Shown piece after piece: positions 27,863-37,672 of a stretch of 64,000 nucleotides of DNA; position 1 is the stretch's first letter; each line of letters begins with the position of its first letter. Made by a program: the position numbers and the translations under genes. Source of the DNA: Streptococcus macedonicus ACA-DC 198 (GTDB taxonomy: Bacteria > Bacillota > Bacilli > Lactobacillales > Streptococcaceae); contig HE613569.1 of assembly GCA_000283635.1 (NCBI GenBank), forward strand, positions 397,501-461,500. Reading direction: 5' to 3'. The notes under the pieces are model-generated. The model saw only the letters and a program-made list of their open reading frames with translations. It had not been told where the DNA came from and did not search any database.

Positions 27863-29011
27863 ATGACAAAGTATATTAAAGCAGACGAATTTTATTATCC
27901 TTACCAAGTAAAAAAAACTGGTTATCTTGCTGTCGAGGGAGATACTTTTGGAGACTGGCAAGCAGAAGTACCAAGCGATGCTGACATCATTGATTATACG
28001 GGTTACAGCATTGCTCCTGGTTTAGTTGACACTCATATTCACGGTTTTGCTGGTGCTGATGTTATGGATAACAGCAAAGAAGCTCTGGAAACCATGAGTC
28101 ATGCCCTTTTAGGAGCAGGAGTGACTAGCTTTTTACCAACTGGTTTGACAGCGTCATTTGAAACTTTAGATGATATTTGTCGTACGGCAGCTGATTTTGC
28201 AGGTCAAGAAAGCGGTGCACGTATTCAAGGGCTTTTCTTTGAAGGACCATATTTTACGGAAAAATACAAAGGGGCTCAAAATCCTTCGTATATGCGTAAT
28301 CCGTCAATTGTTGAACTAGACCAATGGTTGGAAAGTTCAAAAGGTTTGTTAAGAAAAATTGCTTTGGCACCAGAACGTGATGATGTGGCTGATTTTATTA
28401 ATCATGCTAAGGAAAAAAATGTGATTGTTGCTTTAGGGCATTCTGATGCGACTTATGAACAAGCAGCAAATGCTGTGGAAGCTGGTGCTTCAGTTTGGGT
28501 TCATGCCTATAATGGTATGCGTGGACTTAACCACCGTGAACCGGGTATGGTTGGTGCGGTTTATGAACTCCCAAATACCTATGCTGAATTAATCTGTGAC
28601 GGACATCACGTTCATCCGTCAGCGTGTGATATTTTAATGCACCAAAAAAATTATGACCACGTTGCCTTGATTACGGACTGCATGAGCGCAGGCGGTCTCA
28701 AAGATGGTGATTATATGCTTGGCGAATACCCTGTTACTGTCGAAAAAGGAACAGCACGTTTGAAATCAAATGGTGCTCTTGCGGGTTCAATTCTCCAACT
28801 AAAAGATGCCGTGAAAAATGTTGTTAATTGGGGAATCGCTTCAAAAGCACAAGCTATTAGTATGGCAAGCCTTATTCCTGCTATCTCTGTTGGTATTGAT
28901 AATAAATGCGGACAAATCAAAAAAGGACATCAAGCTGATTTTATCGTCCTTGATAAAGAACTTGATTTACAAGCAACTTACTTAGGTGGCGAAAAAGTTT
29001 GGAACGCCTAA
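27863..29011 (+). CDS. nagA: N-acetylglucosamine-6-phosphate deacetylase
   Basis: 382-aa amidohydrolase-fold enzyme: metal ligand motif VDTHIHGFAGAD, then FFEGPYF, LGHSDATYEQ and the catalytic TDCMSAGG. It converts GlcNAc-6-P to GlcN-6-P plus acetate, feeding amino sugars to glycolysis or wall synthesis. The start is ATG 27863 with GGAGGCGG eight bases upstream; the frame is open further up without a start signal. Confidence 0.94.
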   Translation: MTKYIKADEFYYPYQVKKTGYLAVEGDTFGDWQAEVPSDADIIDYTGYSIAPGLVDTHIHGFAGADVMDNSKEALETMSHALLGAGVTSFLPTGLTASFETLDDICRTAADFAGQESGARIQGLFFEGPYFTEKYKGAQNPSYMRNPSIVELDQWLESSKGLLRKIALAPERDDVADFINHAKEKNVIVALGHSDATYEQAANAVEAGASVWVHAYNGMRGLNHREPGMVGAVYELPNTYAELICDGHHVHPSACDILMHQKNYDHVALITDCMSAGGLKDGDYMLGEYPVTVEKGTARLKSNGALAGSILQLKDAVKNVVNWGIASKAQAISMASLIPAISVGIDNKCGQIKKGHQADFIVLDKELDLQATYLGGEKVWNA

Positions 29012-29150
29012 ACGTGAAAGTTTGAGATGAACAATATTGGGATTTTAGTTTTGGGTAAATGAAAAAATTTTTGAGCTTATCTCGCTTTTAAATTTTGAAT
29101 GATGAAATGAGTGAAAACAAGATTTCAGTTATTAGTTTTTTGTTTGAACC

Positions 29151-29179
29151 TAGACACTCCAAGTCATTTGTGCTAAAAT
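29151..29179 (+). promoter_or_regulatory. glyQS promoter
   Basis: TAGACA (29151-29156), 17-base spacer, TAAAAT (29174-29179), directly before the T-box leader. The stretch 29012-29150 between nagA and this promoter holds nothing I can name. Confidence 0.55.
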
Positions 29180-29184
29180 ACTCT

Positions 29185-29380
29185 TTAAAGAGAGAAAGTC
29201 TCATGGTGTTTCTTAGCGAGTCCGAGGTGGTGGAAGTCGGATGAAACTGAAGTGAGTCGCTGGCGCTTTCGCTTAGCAAGGCTAAGTTAAAATCAGATAA
29301 ACGAAGTAATAAAATAGGGTGGAACCGCGTTTTAACGCCCCTTATGAGATATCATATGGGTGTGTTGGTGGTTTTTTATT
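29185..29380 (+). promoter_or_regulatory. T-box riboswitch of glyQS
   Basis: The leader carries the T-box sequence AGGGTGGAACCGCG (29316-29329), upstream paired segments of stem I (29185-29285), and a hairpin followed by six T residues (29372-29377). Uncharged tRNA-Gly would bind and prevent termination. I could not place the specifier with certainty; GGC in the TGGCGC near 29261 is a candidate. Confidence 0.88.
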
Positions 29381-29405
29381 ATGAAAAAACGTTAGCCTCC
29401 AAGAT

Positions 29406-29656
29406 ACGTCGCAAAAATTAGTTATTAAAATAAGGAGTAGATACATGTCTAAAAAATTGACGTTTTACCTAGGCAATGTCAGTAATCTCCTCATTTTAAT
29501 TGGCAGTCGTCGAACTGACAAATGGCCATCGCTATGGCGACTTGCCTAGCCTATGTGCTAGTCAGATTGTTCAAAAATAATCGTTTTGCCCAATCTGACG
29601 TCGCAAATCAAGTTACTAAAATAAGGAGTAAATACATGTCTAAAAAATTGACGTTT
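29406..29656 (+). repeat. Palindrome-rich insertion flanked by a 60-base direct repeat of the glyQ start region
   Basis: 29406-29465 and 29598-29656 are about 90% identical and each contains the ribosome site AAGGAGTA, ATGTCTAAAAAATTGACG and flank. Between them are 132 bases full of inverted repeats: CTAGGCAA/TTGCCTAG (29469-29476/29542-29549), TGTCAGT/ACTGACA (29477-29483/29514-29520), GCCAT/ATGGC (29525-29538), GTCAGATT/AATCTGAC (29561-29568/29592-29599). It lies after the T-box terminator, inside the glyQS transcript. Confidence 0.8.
29445..29549 (+). CDS. 34-codon upstream ORF beginning with the duplicated glyQ start
   Basis: ATG 29445 has its own ribosome site (TAAGGAGTA) and the first seven codons equal those of glyQ (MSKKLTF); it then reads through the palindromic insert and ends at TAG 29547-29549. 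It arises from the duplication. It is probably translated but unlikely to be functional as a protein; it could affect glyQ expression. Confidence 0.4.
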   Translation: MSKKLTFYLGNVSNLLILIGSRRTDKWPSLWRLA

Positions 29657-30553
29657 CAAGAAATTATTTTGATTTTGCAACAATTTTGGAATGACCAAGG
29701 TTGTATGTTGATGCAAGCTTATGACAATGAAAAAGGTGCTGGTACAATGAGTCCTTACACTTTCCTTCGTGCCATTGGTCCAGAACCATGGAATGCGGCT
29801 TATGTTGAACCATCACGTCGTCCAGCTGACGGTCGTTACGGTGAAAATCCTAACCGTCTTTACCAACATCACCAATTCCAAGTGGTTATGAAACCATCAC
29901 CATCAAACATTCAAGAACTTTACCTTGAATCATTGGAAAAATTAGGAATTAATCCCCTAAAACACGACATTCGTTTCGTTGAAGATAACTGGGAGAACCC
30001 ATCAACTGGTTCAGCTGGTCTTGGTTGGGAAGTTTGGCTTGATGGTATGGAAATCACTCAATTTACTTACTTCCAACAAGTTGGTGGTTTGCAAACAGGT
30101 CCTGTAACATCAGAAGTTACTTACGGTCTTGAACGTTTGGCATCTTACATTCAAGAAGTGGATTCTGTCTATGATATTGAATGGGCACCAGGTGTTAAAT
30201 ATGGTGAAATCTTCCTTCAACCAGAATTTGAACACTCAAAATATTCATTTGAAATTTCTAATCAAGATATGCTTCTTGAAAACTTTGAAAAATTTGAAGC
30301 AGAAGCAAAACGTTGCTTGGATGAACACCTCGTACACCCAGCTTATGACTACGTTTTGAAATGTTCACACACTTTCAACTTGCTTGATGCGTGTGGTGCG
30401 GTTTCTGTAACAGAACGTGCTGGTTACATCGCTCGTATTCGTAACTTGGCTCGTGTCGTTGCCAAAACATTTGTGGCAGAACGTAAACGCCTTGGTTACC
30501 CATTGCTTGATGAAGCAACACGTGAAAAATTATTGAAGGAGGATGCTGAATAA
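29636..30553 (+). CDS. glyQ: Glycyl-tRNA synthetase alpha subunit
   Basis: 305-aa subunit of the (alpha-beta)2 bacterial GlyRS, holding the class II catalytic core: [47 protein letters not shown] 29636 is preceded by AAGGAGTA; a longer frame begins at 29522 only by reading through the insert. Length is exactly the usual one. It overlaps glyS by one base. Controlled by the T-box upstream. Confidence 0.96.
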   Translation: MSKKLTFQEIILILQQFWNDQGCMLMQAYDNEKGAGTMSPYTFLRAIGPEPWNAAYVEPSRRPADGRYGENPNRLYQHHQFQVVMKPSPSNIQELYLESLEKLGINPLKHDIRFVEDNWENPSTGSAGLGWEVWLDGMEITQFTYFQQVGGLQTGPVTSEVTYGLERLASYIQEVDSVYDIEWAPGVKYGEIFLQPEFEHSKYSFEISNQDMLLENFEKFEAEAKRCLDEHLVHPAYDYVLKCSHTFNLLDACGAVSVTERAGYIARIRNLARVVAKTFVAERKRLGYPLLDEATREKLLKEDAE

Positions 30554-32592
30554 TGGCTAAAAATTTACTTGTAGAACTTGGTTTAGAAGAATTACCAGCT
30601 TACGTGGTTACTCCAAGTGAAAAACAACTTGGCGATCGTATGGCAGCATTTTTGAACGAAAAACGTTTGGCATTTGAAGGCATTCAAACTTTCTCTACAC
30701 CACGTCGTTTGGCTGTTCGTGTGACTGGTCTTGCTGATGCGCAAACTGATTTAACAGAAGATTTTAAAGGTCCTTCTAAGAAAATCGCATTGGACGCTGA
30801 CGGGAACTTCACAAAAGCGGCTCAAGGATTTGTCCGTGGTAAAGGGTTGACAACTGACGATATTGAATTTCGCGAAGTTAAAGGCGAAGAGTATGTTTAC
30901 GTTACAAAACACGAAGCAGGAAAAGCTGCCAAAGAAGTGCTTGTTGACATTCCAGAAATCTTATCAGCAATGACTTTCCCAGTAAACATGCACTGGGCAA
31001 ATAACACATTTGAATACATCCGTCCTGTTCATACATTGACTGTTCTTCTTGATGATGAAGCTCTTGACCTTGATTTTTTGGATATTCATTCAGGTCGTGT
31101 TAGCCGTGGACACCGTTTCCTTGGTCATGAAACAGAAATTGCTAGCGCTGATTCATACGAAGAAGATTTGCGTAGAGTCTTTGTTATCGCCAACGCTAAA
31201 GAACGTCAAGACATGATTGTTAACCAAATCAGAGACATTGAAAAAGCACAAAACGTCCAAGTTGAAATCGATGACGAATTGCTTAACGAAGTCCTTAACT
31301 TAGTTGAATACCCAACTGCTTTCATGGGAAGCTTTGATACGAAATATCTTGAAGTACCAGAAGAAGTGCTTGTCACATCAATGAAAAACCACCAACGTTA
31401 CTTTGTTGTCCGTGACCAAGCTGGTAAATTAATGCCAAACTTCATCTCGGTTCGTAATGGTAATGCTGAGTACCTTGAAAATGTCATTAAAGGTAATGAA
31501 AAAGTGCTCGTGGCTCGTTTGGAAGACGGTGAATTCTTCTGGCGTGAAGACCAAAAACTTAAAATTGCTGACCTTGTGGCAAAACTTGACAACGTTACAT
31601 TCCACGAAAAAATCGGTTCACTTTCTGAACATATGAAACGCAGCAAAGTAATTGCAGCTTACCTTGCCGAAAAAGCTGGCGCTTCTGCCGCAGAAAGCAA
31701 AGCTCTTGCTCGTGCTGCTGAAATTTATAAATTCGACTTATTGACTGGTATGGTTGGTGAATTTGATGAATTGCAAGGTATCATGGGTGAAAAATATGCT
31801 CTTCTTGCAGGCGAAGATGCCGCAGTAGCCACAGCTATTCGTGAACACTACCTTCCAAATTCAGCTGACGGTGACCTTCCAGAAACTAAAGTTGGTGCTC
31901 TTTTGGCACTTGCTGATAAATTGGATACTATCTTGTCATTCTTCTCAGTTGGCTTGATTCCATCAGGTTCAAATGACCCATATGCTCTTCGTCGTGCAAC
32001 AGCTGGTGTTGTTCGTATTATGGATGCCTTTGGTTTGAAAATTCCAATGGATAAATTGATTGACAACCTTTACGCCTTGTCATTTGATAGCTTGACTTAT
32101 GAACACAAAGCAGAAGTTATGGATTTCATCCGTGCGCGTGTTGAAAAAATGATGAGCAAATCAGTTTCTAAAGATATTAAAGAAGCTGTTCTTGCTGGTT
32201 CAAACTTTGTTGTAGCTGAAATGCTTGAAGCTGCTGATGCTCTTATTGAAGTAAGCAAAGCTGCTGATTATAAAGCCGCCGTTGAAAGTCTTTCACGTGT
32301 ATTCAATCTTGCTGAAAAAGCACCAGCTGACGTGACTGTGGATGCAAGCTTGTTGGAAAATGATGAAGAAAAAGCTTTGGCACAAGCTGCAGCAGAATTG
32401 AACTTGTCAGGTAGCGCTAGTGATAAATTGGCACAATTGTTCGCTTTAAGCCCAGTTATCGACAAATTCTTTGACAATACCATGGTAATGGTGGATAATG
32501 AAGCTGTTAAAAACAATCGCTTGGCTATCCTTGCTGAATTGACTGCAAAAGCTAGCAGCGTAGCAGCATTTAACAAATTGAATACCAAATAA
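30553..32592 (+). CDS. glyS: Glycyl-tRNA synthetase beta subunit
   Basis: 679-aa beta subunit, needed for tRNA-Gly binding. Typical features: [14 protein letters not shown] start, [13 protein letters not shown]-domain-like middle (…[24 protein letters not shown]), and a C-terminal anticodon-binding region. ATG shares a base with the glyQ stop (TAATG). Confidence 0.96.
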   Translation: MAKNLLVELGLEELPAYVVTPSEKQLGDRMAAFLNEKRLAFEGIQTFSTPRRLAVRVTGLADAQTDLTEDFKGPSKKIALDADGNFTKAAQGFVRGKGLTTDDIEFREVKGEEYVYVTKHEAGKAAKEVLVDIPEILSAMTFPVNMHWANNTFEYIRPVHTLTVLLDDEALDLDFLDIHSGRVSRGHRFLGHETEIASADSYEEDLRRVFVIANAKERQDMIVNQIRDIEKAQNVQVEIDDELLNEVLNLVEYPTAFMGSFDTKYLEVPEEVLVTSMKNHQRYFVVRDQAGKLMPNFISVRNGNAEYLENVIKGNEKVLVARLEDGEFFWREDQKLKIADLVAKLDNVTFHEKIGSLSEHMKRSKVIAAYLAEKAGASAAESKALARAAEIYKFDLLTGMVGEFDELQGIMGEKYALLAGEDAAVATAIREHYLPNSADGDLPETKVGALLALADKLDTILSFFSVGLIPSGSNDPYALRRATAGVVRIMDAFGLKIPMDKLIDNLYALSFDSLTYEHKAEVMDFIRARVEKMMSKSVSKDIKEAVLAGSNFVVAEMLEAADALIEVSKAADYKAAVESLSRVFNLAEKAPADVTVDASLLENDEEKALAQAAAELNLSGSASDKLAQLFALSPVIDKFFDNTMVMVDNEAVKNNRLAILAELTAKASSVAAFNKLNTK

Positions 32593-32770
32593 GAAGTGGC
32601 ATTTCGCTTGCCGCTCCTGACACAGTTGGTTAAAATTTTGCTAATGACTGCTAAGTTAGCATTGTCATTTTAGAGGCGTAGTAGCTAATTGATTTTCTGA
32701 TTTGGTAAATTATAAGAAAGGAAAAAGCGTGTAGAATCTATGGATTTTATATGTTTGGTGAGTCTTACTC

Positions 32771-33028
32771 ATGAATGAAAAAAAGATTCAACGCATTAAT
32801 GAACTTGCGCGTAAGAAAAAAACAGTTGGTTTGACAGGTGCTGAAAAAGTTGAACAAGCAGAGCTTCGCAAAGAGTACATTGAAGGGTACCGTCGCTCAC
32901 TTCTTCACCATATCGCAGGGATTAAACTTGTTGATGACGAAGGAAATGATGTGACACCAGAAAAACTAAAACAACTTCAACGCGAACGTGGTTTGCATGG
33001 CAGAAGCCTTGACGACCCAAATTCGTAA
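32771..33028 (+). CDS. DUF896 (YnzC-like) small protein
   Basis: 85-aa charged helical protein with the family start [29 protein letters not shown], a two-helix coiled-coil hairpin. Bacillus YnzC belongs to a LexA-linked operon; function unsettled. Its place after glyS is the one I know from streptococci. Terminator follows. Confidence 0.88.
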   Translation: MNEKKIQRINELARKKKTVGLTGAEKVEQAELRKEYIEGYRRSLLHHIAGIKLVDDEGNDVTPEKLKQLQRERGLHGRSLDDPNS

Positions 33029-33034
33029 GATAGG

Positions 33035-33063
33035 AATCCCAGTCAGTAATGACTGGGATTTTT
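33035..33063 (+). terminator. Terminator after the DUF896 gene
   Basis: AATCCCAGTCA and TGACTGGGATT form a perfect 11-bp stem around GTAA, followed by T residues. Confidence 0.85.
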
Positions 33064-33160
33064 GTGTACAATGAAAAGGAAAAATGTCCATTTTAAAGTG
33101 GACACTAAAAGGAGTTTGTTATAATTAGAAAACGCATACAATAATAAGTATGAAAGGAAA

Positions 33161-34174
33161 ATGAAGATGAATAAAAAACAATTACAATTTGATAGATTGC
33201 TAGCAGTATTGCATCAGAATTCAGATTATATCACGGCAAAATCTTTATCCAAACAATTGAATTTATCTGAAAAAATGGTTTATCGTCTTGTAAAGGAAAT
33301 AAATTAAAACTATTTTCCTGATGAACTTATCATAAAAAAGAGAGGACGTGGTTTTAAACTTAATAGACTTAAAAATTATGCTACTTTAGTAAATTCTAAG
33401 CAAAATGATTTTACACCAGCTAGTAGGCAACTTCAAATTTTTGAGAGATTGTTAACGATATCACCTAAAAAATTACTTATATATGACTTAGCACAAGAGT
33501 ATTATGTCAGTGATTCCGTTATTATGAAGGATAAAATCGAGATTCAAAAGCGACTCAATCCCTTTCATTTAAAAATCTCAACTCGGACAGGCTATATTTT
33601 TATAACAGGTTCAGAATTGGATATTCGTAGAGCATTAGCGGATTTGGTACCAACGTTTAGCATGATTGATATTGACAATTTGTCTAATACTACTAACCAA
33701 AGTCATTTTGATTTAGAGCTTGCTAAAATTATTTTGGAAGAATTTGACCAAATTGAGACGGATTTCAGGCAAGGTTACCATACCCATACAATGTTAATAT
33801 TTTTTCTCATCTTTACATTATGCTTGAACGGTTAAAAATTTCTAGTCGTAAAATCCCTAACGCAGAAGTAGTGGATATCAAGATGACAGATTATGATGAC
33901 TTAATTCTCAAAGAAAGTAAAAAGATTATAAATGATATTGGGAATCGTTTAGGGAGGAGCATTGATGATTTAGAAATTAATTATCTCTATCAATACTTGT
34001 ATTCGTCAAGATTTCAACTTAGTACACATCAGCAAAAAATTGAATTTTCAACGCGTGTTGTTTCTGTAACAAAATTTTATTTTAAAAAGATGGAAATGAC
34101 AAAGTCAGAGTCAATAAATGAACAATCTCCTATGTTTATTGATTTGGCAAACCATATCAGTCCGTTTGTCGGAC
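33161..34174 (+). pseudogene. PRD-type (BglG/LicR-like) transcriptional activator, broken and truncated
   Basis: ATG 33161 or 33167 (GAAAGGA upstream) opens an HTH region (DYITAKSLSKQLNLSEKMVYRLVKEI), stopped by TAA 33305-33307; the same frame continues with a second HTH-like part to about 33795. A one-base change near 33790-33805 then moves to the frame starting near 33800 (…[12 protein letters not shown], as in PTS-regulation domains) up to …MFIDLANH near 34150-34175, where aldolase sequence takes over. The later PRD and PTS-like domains are lost. Such regulators activate PTS operons. Confidence 0.75.
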
Positions 34175-34404
34175 GTTTGGAAGACATCGGCACAGATGCT
34201 TACCAATTGATTTCAGATTTGCGAGAAATCATTGCAACTAGCATTCGTAATACAGTTCATGTTGAGAACGTTGCGAAATGAGGTACTCATATTGCTACCA
34301 TTCCAGATGCTTTTTTGATAAAATGACCAAACATCCTTTGACGACAAGCGGTATTAAAAACTTTACTAAAGACTGGGAAACGTTTAAAAATAAAGTCGAA
34401 TAAT
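34160..34404 (+). pseudogene. 3' end of a fructose-6-phosphate aldolase (transaldolase-like) gene
   Basis: From about [12 protein letters not shown] onward the sequence reads like the C-terminal third of FSA/TalC enzymes: [33 protein letters not shown], then in the frame one base over KMTKHPLTTSGIKNFTKDWE to TAA about 34402. It is interrupted by TGA 34279-34281 and a missing base at the T run 34311-34316. Only the tail remains and it is joined in frame to the regulator, so the 5' part was deleted. Confidence 0.7.
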
Positions 34405-34492
34405 AATTTATTTTAAAAACTCCAATTATTTATGATATAATAGAATCCGAACAATAATACTATAAGTCCTTAAAAACAGAAAGGTTTCACTC

Positions 34493-36478
34493 ATGACATT
34501 TGATGCTATTGATCAGTTGGCAGTCAATACTGTCCGTACGCTCTCAATTGATGCCATTCAGGCAGCTAATTCAGGTCACCCTGGTCTTCCAATGGGAGCT
34601 GCACCTATGGCTTATGTTCTTTGGAATCATGTAATGAATGTTAATCCGAAGACCAGCCGCTCTTGGTCTAACCGAGATCGTTTTGTACTATCTGCAGGAC
34701 ATGGTTCTGCCCTTTTATACAGCCTTCTTCATCTATCAGGTTACAATGTTAGCATTGATGATTTGAAGAATTTCCGTCAATGGGGTTCAAAAACACCAGG
34801 TCACCCAGAAGTCAATCATACAGACGGTGTTGAAGCTACAACTGGACCTCTTGGCCAAGGGATTGCCAATGCTGTTGGTATGGCAATGGCAGAAGCTCAC
34901 TTAGCAGCTAAATTTAACAAACCAGGATTTAATATCGTTGACCACTACACTTATGTTTTGCATGGTGACGGTTGCTTGATGGAAGGTGTCAGTCAAGAAG
35001 CTGCCAGCCTTGCTGGACATCTTAAACTTGGCAAATTAGTCCTTCTTTACGATTCAAACGACATTTCACTTGACGGTTCAACATCAAAAGCTTTCACAGA
35101 AGATATCAAAGGTAAATTTGAAGCTTACGGTTGGCAACACATTTTGGTTGAAGATGGTAATGACCTCGAAGCGATTGCTAAAGCTATCGAAGAAGCAAAA
35201 GCTGAAACTGAAAAACCATCTATTATCGAAGTGAAAACAATCATTGGTTTCGGTGCTGAAAAACAAGGAACATCAGCTGTTCACGGTGCCCCTCTTGGCG
35301 TTGATGGCATTGCTTACGCTAAAAAATCTTACGGTTGGGAATATCCAGAATTCACAGTACCAGAAGAGGTGGCTAAACGCTTTGAAGTTGGTATCAAATT
35401 CCGTGGTGAAGCTGCTGAAAATGCATGGGATGCTAAATTCCGTGAATACGAAGCTGCTTATCCAGAATTAGCCGCTGAATACAAAGCAGCATTCGCTAAC
35501 AAACCAGTTGACGTGACACTTGAAGATTTCGAAATCGGTACAAGCCTTGCTAGCCGTTCATCAAGTCAACAAGCTATCCAACAAATCTCAGCACAAGTGC
35601 CATCATTCTGGGGTGGTTCAGCTGACCTTTCTGCATCAAACAATACAATGGTCAAAGTAGAATCTGATTTCCAACCAGACAACTACTCTGGTCGTAATAT
35701 TTGGTTTGGTGTGCGTGAATTTGCCATGGCAGCTGCCATGAACGGTATTGCTCTTCATGGTGGTACTCGTGTTTACGGTGGTACATTCTTCGTATTCTCA
35801 AACTACCTTCTTCCAGCTGTTCGTATGGCTGCTCTTCAACAATTACCCACGGTTTATGTCATGACGCATGATTCAATCGCTGTCGGTGAAGACGGACCAA
35901 CTCACGAACCAGTTGAACAATTGGCTAGCGTTCGTTCTATGCCTAACCTTAACGTTATCCGTCCTGCTGACGGTAACGAAACAAATGCTGCATGGAAACG
36001 TGCTCTTGCTGAAACTGATCGTCCAACAATGCTCATCTTGACACGTCAAAATCTTCCTGTCCTTGAAGGGACAAAAGAATTGGCAGCAGAAGGTGTTAAT
36101 AAAGGTGCTTATATCCTTTCAGAAGCAAAAGGTGACCTTGACGGTATCCTTATTGCAACAGGTTCTGAAGTGAAGTTGGCGCTTGATACGCAAGCTGCTT
36201 TGGAAGCAAAAGGTGTTCATGTTCGTGTGGTTTCAATGCCAGCACAAAACATCTTTGACGAACAAGACGCTGCTTATAAAGAAAGCATTCTTCCAGCTAA
36301 CGTCACAAAACGTTTGGCTATCGAAGCTGGTTCAAGCTTTGGTTGGGGGAAATACGTTGGTCTCGAAGGTAAAACTCTTACAATCGATACTTGGGGCGCA
36401 TCTGCACCAGGCAATAAAATCTTTGAAGAATACGGCTTCACAGTTGATAACGCTGTAAATCTTTACGAATCATTATAA
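34493..36478 (+). CDS. tkt: Transketolase
   Basis: 661-aa thiamine-diphosphate enzyme of the pentose phosphate pathway. Seen: the transketolase start [21 protein letters not shown] variant, [15 protein letters not shown], ThDP/Mg motif GDGCLMEG…, [14 protein letters not shown] and the pyrimidine domain [20 protein letters not shown]. Length normal. TATAAT lies near 34435, about 55 bases upstream. It follows the aldolase remnant, so it may once have been part of a sugar operon. Confidence 0.96.
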   Translation: MTFDAIDQLAVNTVRTLSIDAIQAANSGHPGLPMGAAPMAYVLWNHVMNVNPKTSRSWSNRDRFVLSAGHGSALLYSLLHLSGYNVSIDDLKNFRQWGSKTPGHPEVNHTDGVEATTGPLGQGIANAVGMAMAEAHLAAKFNKPGFNIVDHYTYVLHGDGCLMEGVSQEAASLAGHLKLGKLVLLYDSNDISLDGSTSKAFTEDIKGKFEAYGWQHILVEDGNDLEAIAKAIEEAKAETEKPSIIEVKTIIGFGAEKQGTSAVHGAPLGVDGIAYAKKSYGWEYPEFTVPEEVAKRFEVGIKFRGEAAENAWDAKFREYEAAYPELAAEYKAAFANKPVDVTLEDFEIGTSLASRSSSQQAIQQISAQVPSFWGGSADLSASNNTMVKVESDFQPDNYSGRNIWFGVREFAMAAAMNGIALHGGTRVYGGTFFVFSNYLLPAVRMAALQQLPTVYVMTHDSIAVGEDGPTHEPVEQLASVRSMPNLNVIRPADGNETNAAWKRALAETDRPTMLILTRQNLPVLEGTKELAAEGVNKGAYILSEAKGDLDGILIATGSEVKLALDTQAALEAKGVHVRVVSMPAQNIFDEQDAAYKESILPANVTKRLAIEAGSSFGWGKYVGLEGKTLTIDTWGASAPGNKIFEEYGFTVDNAVNLYESL

Positions 36479-36492
36479 TTAATAACTAACTG

Positions 36493-36521
36493 AACTCTCC
36501 TTGTTTTCAAGGAGGGTTTTT
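36493..36521 (+). terminator. Terminator after tkt
   Basis: AACTCTCCTTG and CAAGGAGGGTT pair around TTTT, followed by T residues. Confidence 0.8.
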
Positions 36522-36615
36522 ATAATTATTTGACAAATGATAGCTGAAAAGGTAAGATATAATAAAAATATTTTTGTGTTACTTTAATGGTACAAATAAA
36601 ATTTTAGGGGATTTT

Positions 36616-36918
36616 ATGGAAGAGAAGTACAGTGAATTATACAAAGCAATTAGGAATGCTTATGAAGATATGACCATTCGTCAAGATAATGATTTGTCAA
36701 AAATCTTACTTTCTGCGTCAAATGAGGTGATTAGGTCTGGAGATGCTGGGTTAAGCGCTCTTCACCTTGACCGTCAGTTAAATCTGTATAGTACAAGGCA
36801 TGATTTTTCGCTACTAAAGGGGGCAAAATCATTGAAACAGTTGACACAGGAATTTGCTGCGGATTACCGAAAGAGCAAAGAAGTTTCAAAATGGATAAAA
36901 CCATTGTTAGGAGAGTAG
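36616..36918 (+). CDS. Bacteriocin-immunity-like four-helix protein (EntA_Immun type)
   Basis: 100-aa soluble helical protein resembling the enterocin A/pediocin immunity family, which protects the mannose-PTS receptor from class IIa bacteriocins. The start is ATG 36616 after AGGGG; the frame is open further up from 36574. No bacteriocin structural gene, double-glycine leader or processing transporter is nearby, so it is an orphan. An ABC exporter follows 15 bases after the stop and may be co-transcribed. The family call is from general pattern only. Confidence 0.65.
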   Translation: MEEKYSELYKAIRNAYEDMTIRQDNDLSKILLSASNEVIRSGDAGLSALHLDRQLNLYSTRHDFSLLKGAKSLKQLTQEFAADYRKSKEVSKWIKPLLGE

Positions 36919-36933
36919 GGAAAGGAGATACAG

Positions 36934-37668
36934 ATGATTCGATTTGATCATGTTTCAAAGTTGTATGGTGATAAGGAAGCACTAAGTGATGTCAATATGA
37001 CCATTGCTAATGGCGAAATTTTTGGCTTGATTGGGCATAATGGTGCAGGAAAAACAACGATGATTAGCATTTTAACGTCAATCATTGAAGCGAGCTATGG
37101 TGAGGTATATGTTGATGAGTTAGCTCTTTCTGAGCATCGTGATGACATCAAAAAACGCATTGGTTACGTGCCTGATTCGCCTGATATTTTTCTGAATTTA
37201 ACGGCGATAGAATACTGGCATTTTTTAGCTAAAATTTATGACGTTGATGATAAGCTCACTGATGAACGGATTGAACGATTGTCACATTTGTTTGATATTG
37301 CGGAGAATATCAATGATTTGATTGATAGTTTTTCACACGGTATGCGTCAAAAAGTAATTCTTATTGGTGCTCTGATATCAAATCCAGATATTTGGATTTT
37401 AGATGAACCTTTGACAGGGCTTGACCCACAAGCATCTTTTGATTTGAAAGAAATGATGAAAGAGCACGCGCGTGGTGGTAATACGGTTCTTTTCTCAACA
37501 CATGTTCTTGCTGTTGCAGAGCAACTTTGTGACCGTATTGGAATTTTAAAAAATGGCAAGTTGATTTTTATCGGAACCTTAGATGACTTAAAAGCTAATC
37601 ACCCTGATAAAGATTTGGAAACAATCTATCTTGAATTAGCAGGGCGTAAAGCGCAAGAGGAGGGATAG
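36934..37668 (+). CDS. ABC transporter ATP-binding protein
   Basis: 244-aa nucleotide-binding subunit: Walker A GHNGAGKTT, signature SFSHGMRQKVIL, Walker B IWILDEPLTGLDP, switch STHVLA. Similar to EcsA-type and lantibiotic/drug exporters. AAAGGAGA precedes the ATG. The permease starts five bases after its stop. Confidence 0.88.
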   Translation: MIRFDHVSKLYGDKEALSDVNMTIANGEIFGLIGHNGAGKTTMISILTSIIEASYGEVYVDELALSEHRDDIKKRIGYVPDSPDIFLNLTAIEYWHFLAKIYDVDDKLTDERIERLSHLFDIAENINDLIDSFSHGMRQKVILIGALISNPDIWILDEPLTGLDPQASFDLKEMMKEHARGGNTVLFSTHVLAVAEQLCDRIGILKNGKLIFIGTLDDLKANHPDKDLETIYLELAGRKAQEEG

Positions 37669-37672
37669 GCGT

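Noticed and set aside
29522..29635. N-terminal extension of GlyQ through the palindromic insert
   Set aside because: The normal GlyQ start with its own ribosome site lies at 29636 and gives the exact family length; the extension is insert sequence.
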